Source: WHTX01 sp038255145
GTDB lineage: Bacteria; Actinomycetota; Acidimicrobiia; Acidimicrobiales; CAIXPF01
Assembly (NCBI GenBank): GCA_038255145.1
Contig: JBBSLP010000015.1
Location: 1 to 64,000, forward strand
Direction of reading: 5' to 3'
DNA: 64,000 nt
The notes beneath the pieces were generated by a model that saw only the letters and a list, made by a program, of their open reading frames with translations, had not been told where the DNA came from and did no database searches. A program made the position numbers and the translations under genes. Shown piece after piece: positions 8,084 to 16,270 of the stretch (position 1 is the stretch's first letter; each line of letters opens with the position of its first letter).

Positions 8084-9136
8084 TCACCAGCCGCGTAGGT
8101 CGATGGGCCAGCGGTCGACGACCTCGTCACCGTCGACGATCCAGAAGGCCTCGTGCAGGGCCACGGTGGGGTCGACGTGGGCCGGCCACACCCGCACCCT
8201 GTCCCCCACGGCCACCTCGGCCAGGCCGGGGGCGAAGGTCAGGTGCTCGTCCGAGCAGAACCACACGGCAGGCAGGCCGTCGTCGGGCGAGCCCACCAGG
8301 GGTGGCGGGGTGGCATCCACGCTGACCTGGGGGTTGCCGTGGTCCATGCCCAGGGCCTTGAGGCCGACGTCGGCCACGGCGAAGGCCCGGGAGCGGTGCC
8401 GGCCCCGGGAGATGACCGTGCCCAGCACGCTCAGCGCCTGGAAGAAGGGCAACCCCAGGGCGGCGTAGGCCGTGTCCATGAGGACGTAGGACCCGGCCTG
8501 GATCTCCGTGGCGATGGTGTTGAGGTCGTAGGTGCCGGTGCCGCCACCGGACACCACGTCCCCGCCCACCTTGCGGCGGGCGTCCTGCAGTCGGGCCTGG
8601 GCCGTGCTCAACCCGTCGATGCGGGCGGCCCGGTCGGCGTTGCCCACCAGGTGGCCCTCGTAGCCCATGACGCCGCGCACCTCGAGGCCGCGCCGGCGGG
8701 CCAGGTCGGCCAGGGTGCCGGCGTCATCGGGGTCGCAGCCGCAGCGGGCCAGGCCGATGTTCACGTCGATGAGCACCTCACGCACCCCGCCCGCCGCGGC
8801 GGCGGCGATGGTGGCCTCGGAGTCGACGGCCACGGTGATGCGGGCCCCGCCCTCGACCAGCACCCCGAGCCGGCGGCAGTCGAGCACCTCGTTGGCCAGC
8901 AGCAGGTCCCGGCCCAGGCCCGCCGCGGCCATGCCCTCGAGCTCACGGGTGGTGGCCGCACAGAACGTGTGGTGCCCGGCGTCGGCCAGCCGCCGGGCCA
9001 GGGAGGTGGACTTGAACGCCTTGACGTGGGGCCGCAGCCGGGGCCCGGGCAGGGCCGCGGCCATGGCGGCCACGTTGGCCCGGAAGCGGGCCTGGTCGAC
9101 CAGCAGCGCTGGGGTGGTCAGCTCGGAGATCCGCAC
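8084..9136 (-). CDS. D-threonine aldolase-like PLP enzyme (alanine-racemase fold)
   Basis: A 350-residue fold-type III PLP protein of the D-threonine aldolase / D-serine dehydratase-like group. The PLP lysine lies in RPHVKAFKS (about K39). The C-terminal domain carries an HVDPT segment (PAHVDPTVALHEAFWIVDG) resembling the His/Asp metal site of D-threonine aldolases; eukaryotic D-serine dehydratase has a His/Cys pair instead. It probably cleaves or deaminates D-beta-hydroxy amino acids; the exact substrate cannot be read. The GTG start lies 8 nt after TAGCGT. Its end faces rdgB. Confidence 0.8.
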   Translation of the reverse strand: MRISELTTPALLVDQARFRANVAAMAAALPGPRLRPHVKAFKSTSLARRLADAGHHTFCAATTRELEGMAAAGLGRDLLLANEVLDCRRLGVLVEGGARITVAVDSEATIAAAAAGGVREVLIDVNIGLARCGCDPDDAGTLADLARRRGLEVRGVMGYEGHLVGNADRAARIDGLSTAQARLQDARRKVGGDVVSGGGTGTYDLNTIATEIQAGSYVLMDTAYAALGLPFFQALSVLGTVISRGRHRSRAFAVADVGLKALGMDHGNPQVSVDATPPPLVGSPDDGLPAVWFCSDEHLTFAPGLAEVAVGDRVRVWPAHVDPTVALHEAFWIVDGDEVVDRWPIDLRGW

Positions 9137-9144
9137 GGCGGTGG

Positions 9145-9150
9145 ACGCTA
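9145..9150 (-). promoter_or_regulatory. -10 box (TAGCGT) of the D-threonine aldolase-like gene
   Basis: A hexamer 8 nt before the GTG start on the minus strand, with the same leaderless layout as other genes here. Confidence 0.5.
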
Positions 9151-9243
9151 CGGCCTGGCCGTCGACCGCGCCCGTACCGAGCAGCGGTAGGGGTGACGGT
9201 GGGGTGACCGTAGGGGGGCCCGTGCGGTCGAGGTGCCGGCGCG

Positions 9244-9279
9244 GCGATGCCGGGGACGTGTCGGCGTCCCCGGCATCGC
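9244..9279. terminator. Strong hairpin downstream of lon
   Basis: A perfect 14-bp stem (GCGATGCCGGGGAC with its complement) and 8-nt loop, 90 bp after the lon stop. It has no long U-run. It is the best terminator candidate for lon; the rest of 9137-9368 shows no gene. Confidence 0.6.
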
Positions 9280-9368
9280 TCTTGGCGTCAGACCCGATCG
9301 GGTGGAGGGATCAGGCCGGCGCGATCTGTCGCCGTCTCGGGCCGACCGGGTTGGTAAGGCGGGGTCGG

Positions 9369-11729
9369 TCAGGCGGGGTCGGTGAGGGCAAGGCGGATCA
9401 CGTCGCGGACGTCGCTGGCCAGGTGGATGGTCAGCTCGTTGCGCACGGCCTCGGGCACGTCGTCGAGGTCGGCCTCGTTGCGGGCGGGAAGGATGACCTC
9501 GGTCAGCCCGGCCCGGTGGGCGGCCAGCAGCTTCTGGCGCACGCCACCGATGGGCAGGACCTTGCCCTGCAGGGTGACCTCACCGGTCATGCCCACCGTG
9601 GGCTTCACCGGCCGGCCCGACAGGAGGCTGACGAGCGCCGTGGTCATGGCCACCCCGGCCGACGGTCCGTCCTTGGGCGTGGCCCCGGCGGGCACGTGGA
9701 TGTGGATCCTCTTCTTGTCGGCGTCGTCGCCCTCCAGCCCCAGGCTGGCCTTGTTGGCCCGGATGAACGAGCGGGCGATCTCCGCCGACTCCTTCATCAC
9801 ATCGCCGAGCTGGCCGGTCAGGGTCAACCCGGGCTCGCCGTCCATGGCCTGGGCCTCGATGAAGAGGATGCCGCCGCCGGCGCCGGTGACGGCCAGGCCG
9901 GTGACCACCCCGGGCGACGAGGTGCGCTCGGCGACCTCCTCGTGGAACCGGGGCTTGCCCAGCAGCTCGACGACCATGGCCTGGTCCACGACGATGCCCA
10001 CGGTGCCGTCACCGTCCACCGGGGTGGTGGTGGCCAGCCGGGTGGCCAGCTTGCGCAGGATGCGGGTGAGCTGGCGCTCCAGCTCGCGCACCCCGGCCTC
10101 GCGGGTGTGGTCGGCGACGACGGCCCGCAGGGCGCCATCGGTGACGATGACCTCCTCGGGTCGGATGCCGCTCGACGTGAGCAGGCGGGGCAGCAGGTGG
10201 TGGCGGGCGATGGCCACCTTCTCGTCCTCGACGTAGCCCTCGAGCCCGACGATCTCCAGCCGGTCCAGCAGGGGGCCGGGGATGGTGTCGAGCTGGTTGG
10301 CCGTGGCCAGGAAGATGACGTCGGACAGGTCGAGGTCGACCTCGAGGTAGTGGTCCCGGAACGTGTGGTTCTGCGCCGGGTCCAGCACCTCGAGCAGGGC
10401 GGCCGAGGGGTCACCCCGGTAGTCGGAGCCCACCTTGTCGACCTCGTCCAGCAGCAGGACGGGGTTCATGGCCCCGGCCTCGGTCAGGGCCCGGACGAAG
10501 CGGCCGGGCCGGGCACCGACGTAGGTGCGCCGGTGGCCACGGATCTCGGCCTCGTCGTGCACCCCGCCCAGGGCGACCCGGGCGAAGGGGCGACCCAGGG
10601 CCCGGGCGATGGACGCCCCCAGCGAGGTCTTGCCCACCCCGGGAGGGCCGACGAGGGCCACGATGGTTCCCTGGCCGGAGCGGCGGGCCGTCTCGCCCTC
10701 CTCGCTGGCCGCGTCCACGCCACGGTCGTGGCGCAGCTTGCGGATGGCCAGGTACTCGACGATGCGGTCCTTGACCTTGTCGAGGCCGGCGTGGTCGGCG
10801 TCGAGCACGGCCCGGGCCGCCTCGAGGTCGAGGTTGTCCTCGATGTGGTTGGACCACGGCAGCTCGAAGATGGTGTCGAGCCAGGACACGATCCAGCCGT
10901 GCTCGGGGTTCTGGGTCGAGGTGCGGGCCAGCTTGTCCAGCTCCTTGGCCACCGCGGCCGCAACGGCCTCGGGGGCGCCCGACGCCTCGAGCTTGGCCCG
11001 GTAGCCGGCGACCAGGTCGTCGCCGCCCTCACCGTCGTCCAGTTCCTTCTGGATGGCCCCGAGCTGGCGGCGCAGCACGGCCTCGCGCTGCTCCTTGCTC
11101 AGGTCCTCCTCCAGGTTGCGACGCAGCTCGTCGCGCACGGTCAGGTCGGCCAGGGTGTCCTTCATCCAGTCCAGCACCAGGCGCAGCCGGGCCTCGACGT
11201 CGATGGTCTCCAGCACCTGGACCTTCTGCTCGAAGCTCAGGTCGGGGGAGTACAGGGCCAGGTCGGCCACGGCGGAGGGGTCGTGGATCTGGGTGATGGC
11301 CTCGGCCACCTGGCGGGCGCCGCGGTGCTCGAGGATGGCCTCGACGGTGACCCGGTACTCGCGCACGAGCTGGTCGACCTCGGGGGTGGACACGACGTCG
11401 CTGCGGGTGGGCTCGACCTCGACCCACAGGGCCTGGCCGAGGTCGCTGCGGCCGGCGCCGAGGCTGGCCCGCTCGATGCCCCGCACGACCAGCGCCCGCT
11501 GGCCGCCGGGGAGCTCGCCGTCCTGCTCGATGACGGCCACGGTGCCCACCTTGGCGTAGCCGCCTTCGACCCGGGGGACGAGGAGGACGCGCCGCTCGGC
11601 CTTGGCCGCGTCGTCGGCGGCGTGGCGGGCTTCAGGGGATTCGGCCGCGATGGTGACCACCATCTGCGGGCCGATGACGCCGTTCTGGAGCGGCAGCACC
11701 GGCAAGGTGTAGGTCCGGGTATCGGCCAT
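9369..11729 (-). CDS. lon: ATP-dependent protease Lon
   Basis: A 786-residue soluble AAA+ serine protease for misfolded and regulatory proteins. The order is the N-terminal LON substrate domain (LPVLPLQNGVIGPQM...), a coiled region, AAA+ with GPPGVGKTSLGASIARALG (Walker A) and VLLLDEVDK (Walker B), then the protease domain with Ser in KDGPSAGVAM and the downstream catalytic Lys. The ATG at 11729 (MADTRTY) is chosen because the conserved domain begins right after it; an in-frame start 34 codons upstream would add non-family sequence. It stands alone. HspR/HAIR-type repeats were not evident upstream. Confidence 0.96.
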   Translation of the reverse strand: MADTRTYTLPVLPLQNGVIGPQMVVTIAAESPEARHAADDAAKAERRVLLVPRVEGGYAKVGTVAVIEQDGELPGGQRALVVRGIERASLGAGRSDLGQALWVEVEPTRSDVVSTPEVDQLVREYRVTVEAILEHRGARQVAEAITQIHDPSAVADLALYSPDLSFEQKVQVLETIDVEARLRLVLDWMKDTLADLTVRDELRRNLEEDLSKEQREAVLRRQLGAIQKELDDGEGGDDLVAGYRAKLEASGAPEAVAAAVAKELDKLARTSTQNPEHGWIVSWLDTIFELPWSNHIEDNLDLEAARAVLDADHAGLDKVKDRIVEYLAIRKLRHDRGVDAASEEGETARRSGQGTIVALVGPPGVGKTSLGASIARALGRPFARVALGGVHDEAEIRGHRRTYVGARPGRFVRALTEAGAMNPVLLLDEVDKVGSDYRGDPSAALLEVLDPAQNHTFRDHYLEVDLDLSDVIFLATANQLDTIPGPLLDRLEIVGLEGYVEDEKVAIARHHLLPRLLTSSGIRPEEVIVTDGALRAVVADHTREAGVRELERQLTRILRKLATRLATTTPVDGDGTVGIVVDQAMVVELLGKPRFHEEVAERTSSPGVVTGLAVTGAGGGILFIEAQAMDGEPGLTLTGQLGDVMKESAEIARSFIRANKASLGLEGDDADKKRIHIHVPAGATPKDGPSAGVAMTTALVSLLSGRPVKPTVGMTGEVTLQGKVLPIGGVRQKLLAAHRAGLTEVILPARNEADLDDVPEAVRNELTIHLASDVRDVIRLALTDPA

Positions 11730-11858
11730 GGTGCCTCGGTGTCTCGGCCCCGCGCCCGGGTGGGCTTGCGGGAGGTACGACTGAGGAACCTGGCGAAGCC
11801 GTGGACTATTCCTAAGGTTGAGGACCTCCACGATTCTCGGCGGAGGGCGGCCCGGCCA

Positions 11859-12130
11859 TCAGGGGGCCGGCGGGGCCACGAAGGTGTCGGGGTCGGGGCC
11901 GATGCGCTCGCTGCGGTCCAGGCCAGCGATGGCGGCCATGTCCTCGTCGTCGAGGGAGAAGCCGAACAGCTCGGTGTTCTCGGCGATGCGCGACGGGGTG
12001 ACCGAGCGGGGGATGACGACGTTGCCCAGCTGCAGGTGCCAGCGCAGCACCGCCTGGGCGGGGGTGCTTGGCGGCCACGGCCACGGCCACGATCACCGGG
12101 TCGGCGAGCACCGGGCCGCCACGGCCGAGG
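11859..12130 (-). pseudogene. Aldo/keto reductase C-terminal remnant, frameshifted
   Basis: The frame ending at 11859 gives VLRWHLQLGNVVIPRSVTP and ENTELFGFSLDDEDMAAIAGLD, the C-terminal cofactor-binding end of aldo/keto reductases. The preceding family segment GRGGPVLADPVIVAVA is in another frame. The frames change near 12062-12066, where AAGCACCCCCGCCCAGG lacks about 8 bases expected for K-H-G-R-T-P-A-Q. There is no N-terminal barrel. A GTGGCC hexamer is repeated three times next to the break. This is a decayed, non-functional remnant. Confidence 0.75.
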
Positions 12131-12339
12131 CGCCCGGCGTTGCGGGCCCGGGTGCGGGCCACGGCGGTGGCCGACCGGTCGACGGCCGTGAGTCGCCCCG
12201 CGTCCAGGCGGGCGCACACCAGGGCGGCGGCCACGCCGGGACCGCAGCCCAGCTCGAGGATGACGTCACCGGGAGCCACGTCGAGCAGCTCGACCGCCCA
12301 GGCCAACCGGGCGGGCACCGGCGGGTCGGCACGTCCCAC
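12131..12339 (-). pseudogene. SAM-dependent methyltransferase N-terminal remnant
   Basis: From a GTG at 12339 the frame encodes LLDVAPGDVILELGCGPGVA (SAM motif I) and LTAVDRSATAVARTRARN (motif II region). At about 12130 it runs straight into aldo/keto reductase sequence (LGRGGPVLADP). About 70 residues remain and motifs III onward are gone. The two genes appear to have been joined by a deletion. Expression as a short chimera cannot be excluded but no function is expected. Confidence 0.7.
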
Positions 12340-12416
12340 CCGGGCACGGTACCCCGGCCGTCACGGCACCCGCCGACCGGCCCACCCGCGGGCCGCGGCC
12401 CCGGCGAGCTGTCGGG

Positions 12417-13073
12417 TCAGCTCAGGACCAGGGTCCACACCACCAGGGTGTGGGCGGCGGCGCCGAGGATGGTGCAGGCGTGCCACACCTCGTGGTAGCC
12501 GAAGACCCGGGGTGAGGGGTCGGGCCGGTGGGTGGAGAAGATGACCACGCCCACGGTGTAGGCCAAGCCCCCGCCCACCAGGAGCAGGGTGGCGGTCAGG
12601 GACACGTGGGCCAGCACGGCGGGCAGGGCGGCCACCCCGGCCCAGCCCAGCACGACGTAGAGGGCGTTGGCCACCGGGGCCAGGCGCCGCCGTCCCGACG
12701 CCTTGAGCAGGATGCCGAGGGCGGCACCGGACCACACCCCGGCCAACAGCGGCGTCGACCACTGCGAGGGCAGGCCCAACAGGCAGAGCGGGGTGTAGGA
12801 CCCGGCGATGAGCACGTAGATCATCGAGTGGTCGAGCCGACCCCACACCAGGCGGGCCCGGGGGCTGCGGGCCAGGCGGTGGTAGGTGGCCGAGGTACCG
12901 AAGACGGCGCTGAGGCTGACGGCGAAGATGGCTGCGGCCAGCACGGCCCGAGATGACCGGGCGGCGAGCACCAGGGCCAGGCCCAGGGGCACGGAACCGA
13001 GGAAGGCCCAGGTGTGGAGCCGACCCCGCCACGTGGGGCGGAGGGGGAGCAGGGCCGGGGGAACTGGTGCCAC
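12417..13073 (-). CDS. Hemolysin III family membrane protein (TrhA-like)
   Basis: A 218-residue protein with about seven hydrophobic segments. Conserved family motifs are SATYHR, RLDHSMIYVLIAGSYTPL and the C-terminal GYHEVWHACTILGAAAH, whose His residues form the metal site of this PAQR-related family. Its cellular role is poorly defined; a membrane homeostasis function is known only for some members. The GTG start at 13073 is preferred because a TAGCCT box lies 5 nt before it; an in-frame ATG at 13121 would put that box inside the gene. The proline-rich stretch between the two is not family-like. Confidence 0.88.
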   Translation of the reverse strand: MAPVPPALLPLRPTWRGRLHTWAFLGSVPLGLALVLAARSSRAVLAAAIFAVSLSAVFGTSATYHRLARSPRARLVWGRLDHSMIYVLIAGSYTPLCLLGLPSQWSTPLLAGVWSGAALGILLKASGRRRLAPVANALYVVLGWAGVAALPAVLAHVSLTATLLLVGGGLAYTVGVVIFSTHRPDPSPRVFGYHEVWHACTILGAAAHTLVVWTLVLS

Positions 13074-13177
13074 GAACCAGGCTACCCAGGGTGGGGGATC
13101 GCTCCCCCCCCGAACGGGCATCAGCCACCGCCGGGCAGGACCACACGACGATGCCCGGTTCCCGCATCCCCGCCGGA

Positions 13178-13783
13178 TCAGTAGCGGGGGGCGGCTGCGG
13201 TCGTGGTGGGGGCGCCGGCGGCCGGGGCGGCGGTCATGACGGGCTCACCGTTGGCATCGAGCACGTACCAGACCTCGCCCACGCCCTGGCCCTTGACCTC
13301 GCCGGCGGCGGTGTCGGGCGCGAAGTAGTACAGCGGCCAGCCGTTGTAGGTGGCCTGGGTCGTCCCGTTGGTGCGGGCCACGGTGCCGATGAGGGAGCCG
13401 TCGACGCCGGAGCCCGCGGTCAGGGTGCCTTCGAGCACGGGCCACTTGGCCTCGCACTGGTCGTAGCAGGTGCTGTCGCCGCCCTGGCTGTCCTTGGTGA
13501 ACATGTAGAGCGTCAGGCCGTGGTCGTCGACCAGCACCGAACCCAGGCTGGTGTCGGCCACGGCGAGCACGTCGTCGGCCGCCGCCGCGGCCTTGGCCGG
13601 CGTCGCCGCGGTGGTCGGTGCCGCCGTCGTCGGTGCGGCGGTGGTCGGTGCTGACGTGGCTGCGGCCGGCTTCGCGGTGGTGGGCGCCGTGGAGGTGGCG
13701 GTGGCGGTGTCGTCATCGCCTCCGCCACATCCGGCGGCGAGCACGGCCGTGGCCAGGGCGAGGGCGGCGAGCTTGCGGATCAT
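13178..13783 (-). CDS. Secreted lipoprotein with COG4315-type repeats
   Basis: 201 residues. The signal peptide ends in a lipobox (LAAGCGGGDDD), then a Thr/Ala/Pro-rich spacer of about 50 residues. Two repeats follow: LGSVLVDDHGLTLYMFTKDSQGGDSTCYDQC..WPVL and IGTVARTNGTTQATYNGWPLYYFAPDTAAGEV. This is the secreted repeat family of unknown function found in many actinobacterial lipoproteins, sometimes near redox or sigma-factor genes. The C-terminal tail is again Ala/Thr-rich. The paired Cys residues in repeat 1 could form a disulfide. No substrate can be inferred. Confidence 0.88.
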   Translation of the reverse strand: MIRKLAALALATAVLAAGCGGGDDDTATATSTAPTTAKPAAATSAPTTAAPTTAAPTTAATPAKAAAAADDVLAVADTSLGSVLVDDHGLTLYMFTKDSQGGDSTCYDQCEAKWPVLEGTLTAGSGVDGSLIGTVARTNGTTQATYNGWPLYYFAPDTAAGEVKGQGVGEVWYVLDANGEPVMTAAPAAGAPTTTAAAPRY

Positions 13784-13847
13784 GGGATCCCCCTTCGACG
13801 GGATGGTCCCCCTCCACTACGGCCACCAGCCGCCCGCGGTTCGCGCC

Positions 13848-14544
13848 TCAGCCGCCGGTGGCGTAGTTGTCGTGGTAGTTCCACCATTCGTAGGGCGGCG
13901 TCTGCGGCCGGCCCTCCGCGGAGTCCTCCCACGCCTCCTGCCGCCCCAGTGCGGTGATGTCGAGGTAGTTCCAGGTGCCCCCCATCTGCTCGTCGCCCCG
14001 GTCCTGCACCAGGTAGGTGCGGAAGATCCGGTCGCCGTCGCGGATGAAGGCGTTCGTCCCGTGCATCTGGTCCACGCCGAAGTCGGCGTCGAAGTCGTCG
14101 GTGAGGGTGTACCAGGGGATGTGTTGCCAGCCCATGCGCTCCTGCAGGCCGCGGATGTGCTCCTGGGGGGCGCGGGAGACGAACGCCAACGAGGTGTCGC
14201 GGCCGGTTGAGGTGGGCGGGGTGGGCCACCTGGTCGGCCAGGAACGAGCACCCGGCGCAGGCCCGCTCGGGGTAGGACCCCGCTCCCGGCGGGATCGTCG
14301 TCACGTCCGGCGCGTAGAAGGCCCGGTAGACGATGAGCTGGCGGCGGCCCTGGAACAGATCGGCCAGCCCGGCCGGCCCGTCCGGGCCCTCGAACCGGTA
14401 GTCGGCCTCCACCGCCGTCCACGGCATGCGCCGGCGCTTGGCGGCCATGGCGTCGCGGGCCTTGAACAGCGCCTTCTCCTCCACCAGCAGCTCCTGGCGG
14501 GCGGCTTCCCACTCCTGGGGTGAGACGATCGGCGGTAGCTCCAT
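13848..14544 (-). pseudogene. DUF899 thioredoxin-like protein with a +1 frameshift
   Basis: From the ATG at 14544 the first frame encodes the family's N-terminus (SPQEWEAARQELLVEEKA...) and YPERACAGCSFLADQVAH with its CxxC. The family C-terminus (AFVSRAPQEHIRGLQERMGW ... WNYHDNYATGG) continues in another frame to 13848. The join is at about 14205, where AACCGGCCGC has one C more than an AAC-GGC-CGC reading would need. Both halves are otherwise well conserved (about 230 residues in total). This is either a very recent mutation or a sequencing error. Confidence 0.82.
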
Positions 14545-14700
14545 CGCGGTCCTCCTCCACGTGTCCCGCCACGGGTCCGATGCCAGGTCGGTCCATCGGG
14601 GGGTCCAACGTCGACGGGTCGTGGCAGTACCGACCGTCGGCCGCAGCCGAACTCATCGCCCCCACCCCACGACCACCGACTGGGCCGCCCCGCGCCGGGG

Positions 14701-15417
14701 TCAGTAGTCGACGGGGGCCGCGGGGGTGTCGAGGACCGTCGGCCCGGAGAGGGACTCGTCCTGGTCGTTGGGCTCGAGGGTGACCCAGAAGCGGGGGAAG
14801 TCGGCCCGCGACACCCCCGACCAGGCGTAGACGGTGCCCGAGTCCCGGAACGTACCCACGGGGACGTGGCGGCCGTCGGGCGACGTCAGCCACATGGCGT
14901 AGTAGGCGTCGTCCCCGCTGGGGGGGAGACCGGAGACGTCGAGCTCGATGCGGACCCCGGTGGCGGTGTTCCACCCCTTGGCCTCGGCCACGGCCCGAGG
15001 GGCGGCGGAGGTGGCCTCGAGCGCCACCTGCCAGTCGGGCCCGTCGCCGGGGCCCCGGCCGACGAGGGCGACGGCGCCCGCCACCACCAGGAGCGCGGCG
15101 GCGATGGCCAGCACGGCCCGGCGCCAGGGCCGCGCCGGTCGCGGTGTCGGTCGGCCGTGGTCACCGGTGGCCGTGCCCGGGCTGCCCGGCGCGGCGGTGG
15201 GGGCCGTGCCGTGGGCCGCGGCGGTGATGGCGGCGAGGACGTCGTCGGCCAGGGCGGGGGAGGGGGCCTCCCACACCGCAGGTTCGGCCAGCCGCACCGA
15301 CAGCTGGTCGAGGCCGGCACCGGCGGCCCGACAGGCGGCGCACCCCCGCAGGTGGGCGTCGGTCTGGGCGTCGAGGTCGCCGGCCAGGCGCTGGGCCCGG
15401 TACTCGTCACAGGTCAT
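14701..15417 (-). CDS. Zinc-finger anti-sigma factor, membrane-anchored
   Basis: 238 residues. The cytoplasmic N-terminus has CDEY followed by HLRGCAAC (H-x3-C-x2-C), the ZAS metal motif that holds ECF sigma factors. A single membrane segment (VLAIAAALLVVAGAVALV) follows near residue 120, then an extracytoplasmic RskA-like domain. It overlaps the sigma gene by 4 bp (ATGA at 15414-15417), so the two are translationally coupled. It probably releases its sigma factor after an envelope or redox signal; the signal is unknown. Confidence 0.88.
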   Translation of the reverse strand: MTCDEYRAQRLAGDLDAQTDAHLRGCAACRAAGAGLDQLSVRLAEPAVWEAPSPALADDVLAAITAAAHGTAPTAAPGSPGTATGDHGRPTPRPARPWRRAVLAIAAALLVVAGAVALVGRGPGDGPDWQVALEATSAAPRAVAEAKGWNTATGVRIELDVSGLPPSGDDAYYAMWLTSPDGRHVPVGTFRDSGTVYAWSGVSRADFPRFWVTLEPNDQDESLSGPTVLDTPAAPVDY

Positions 15418-15956
15418 GCGCTCACCTGCCTGACGTGGTCGAGCAGGGTGGCCAGGCGCTGGTGGGCCCGGTGGGAGCGGGATTTGACCGTGCCCAGGGG
15501 GATGCCCAGCTCGACGGCGGCCTCGGGCATGGTGCGACCCCGGTAGTGGAGGAGCTCGACCACGACCCGCTCGGCTTCGGGCAGCTCGTCGACAGCCGAG
15601 CGCACGGCCCACACCTCCCACAGGTCCTCGAACGTGGTGGGCAGGGCGGCCATGGACTGGGTGTGGTCGAGGTCGAGCTCGACGGAGCTGTGGCGGGATT
15701 CGCGACGGAACAGGTCGATGGCCGTGCGCCGGGCGATGGCGTACAGCCACGGGGCCAGCTCGAGGTCGGGATCGAAGCGCTCGGCGGCCTGCCACGCCTT
15801 GAGGAAGGTCAGCTGCACCACCTCCTCGGCCAGGGACCGATCACCGAGCGCCTTGTAGCCCACGGTGAAGACGGGGCGCGAGAAACGGTCGTAGACGCGG
15901 CGCACGGCGTCGGCATCGCCGCGACGGAAGCGCTCCACGAGCCGCTGGTCGTTCAT
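15414..15956 (-). CDS. ECF RNA polymerase sigma factor
   Basis: About 180 residues. Region 2 is VRRVYDRFSRPVFTVGYKALGDRSLAEEVVQLTFLKAW and APWLYAIARRTAIDLFR; region 4 is LPEAERVVVELLHYRGRTMPEAAVELGIPLGTVKSRSHRA with its helix-turn-helix. The ATG at 15956 (MNDQRLVERF) is preferred. An in-frame GTG at 15998 lies inside a 17-bp inverted repeat with the Shine-Dalgarno-like run buried and too close. It is the first gene of the sigma/anti-sigma pair. Autoregulation is usual in the family but no promoter match is identified here. Confidence 0.92.
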   Translation of the reverse strand: MNDQRLVERFRRGDADAVRRVYDRFSRPVFTVGYKALGDRSLAEEVVQLTFLKAWQAAERFDPDLELAPWLYAIARRTAIDLFRRESRHSSVELDLDHTQSMAALPTTFEDLWEVWAVRSAVDELPEAERVVVELLHYRGRTMPEAAVELGIPLGTVKSRSHRAHQRLATLLDHVRQVSA

Positions 15957-15996
15957 CTCGATCGCACAGTACGGATCATCGACCCCATCGGTTCGC

Positions 15997-16032
15997 ACCA
16001 GCTCCCCCCGGACCCGTCCGGGGGGAGCTGGT
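15997..16032. terminator. Perfect 17-bp inverted repeat upstream of the ECF sigma gene
   Basis: The arms ACCAGCTCCCCCCGGAC and GTCCGGGGGGAGCTGGT are separated by CC. No U-run follows on either side. It may terminate read-through from the binding-protein gene on the same strand, or act as a 5' structure in the sigma mRNA. The 238 bp to its right (16033-16270) hold nothing I can identify. Confidence 0.55.
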
Positions 16033-16270
16033 ACCAGTCAGTAGAGGATCAGCTCAGCCGGTGCCGGGCACGGTCATGGGGGAGAGCGCCTCGATGAGGC
16101 CTCGGCTCGAAGGTTGGCGATGGCCGCGGTCGGGAACACGGCGGCCGCCACCACCGACGTCCGCCCCTGTTCGTCTCGGACCGGCGACGGCGGATAACGC
16201 CGCCGGCCCGCTGGTTGATCCCATCAACAGAACTGACCTGCGTTGGGGGTGCCGGTCATGTCACCTGCTA

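Noticed and set aside
11740..11830. HAIR/CIRCE heat-shock operators upstream of lon
   Set aside because: No CTTGAGT-N7-ACTCAAG or CIRCE-like dyad is present.
8667..12191. A very long open frame (over 1,100 codons) on the plus strand
   Set aside because: It is the antisense of the D-threonine aldolase-like gene and lon; low-complexity Gly/Gln/His-rich translation caused by high GC3, no family pattern.
16033..16270. Possible small gene on the plus strand between the sigma factor and binding-protein genes
   Set aside because: Translation is composition-driven and has no conserved pattern.
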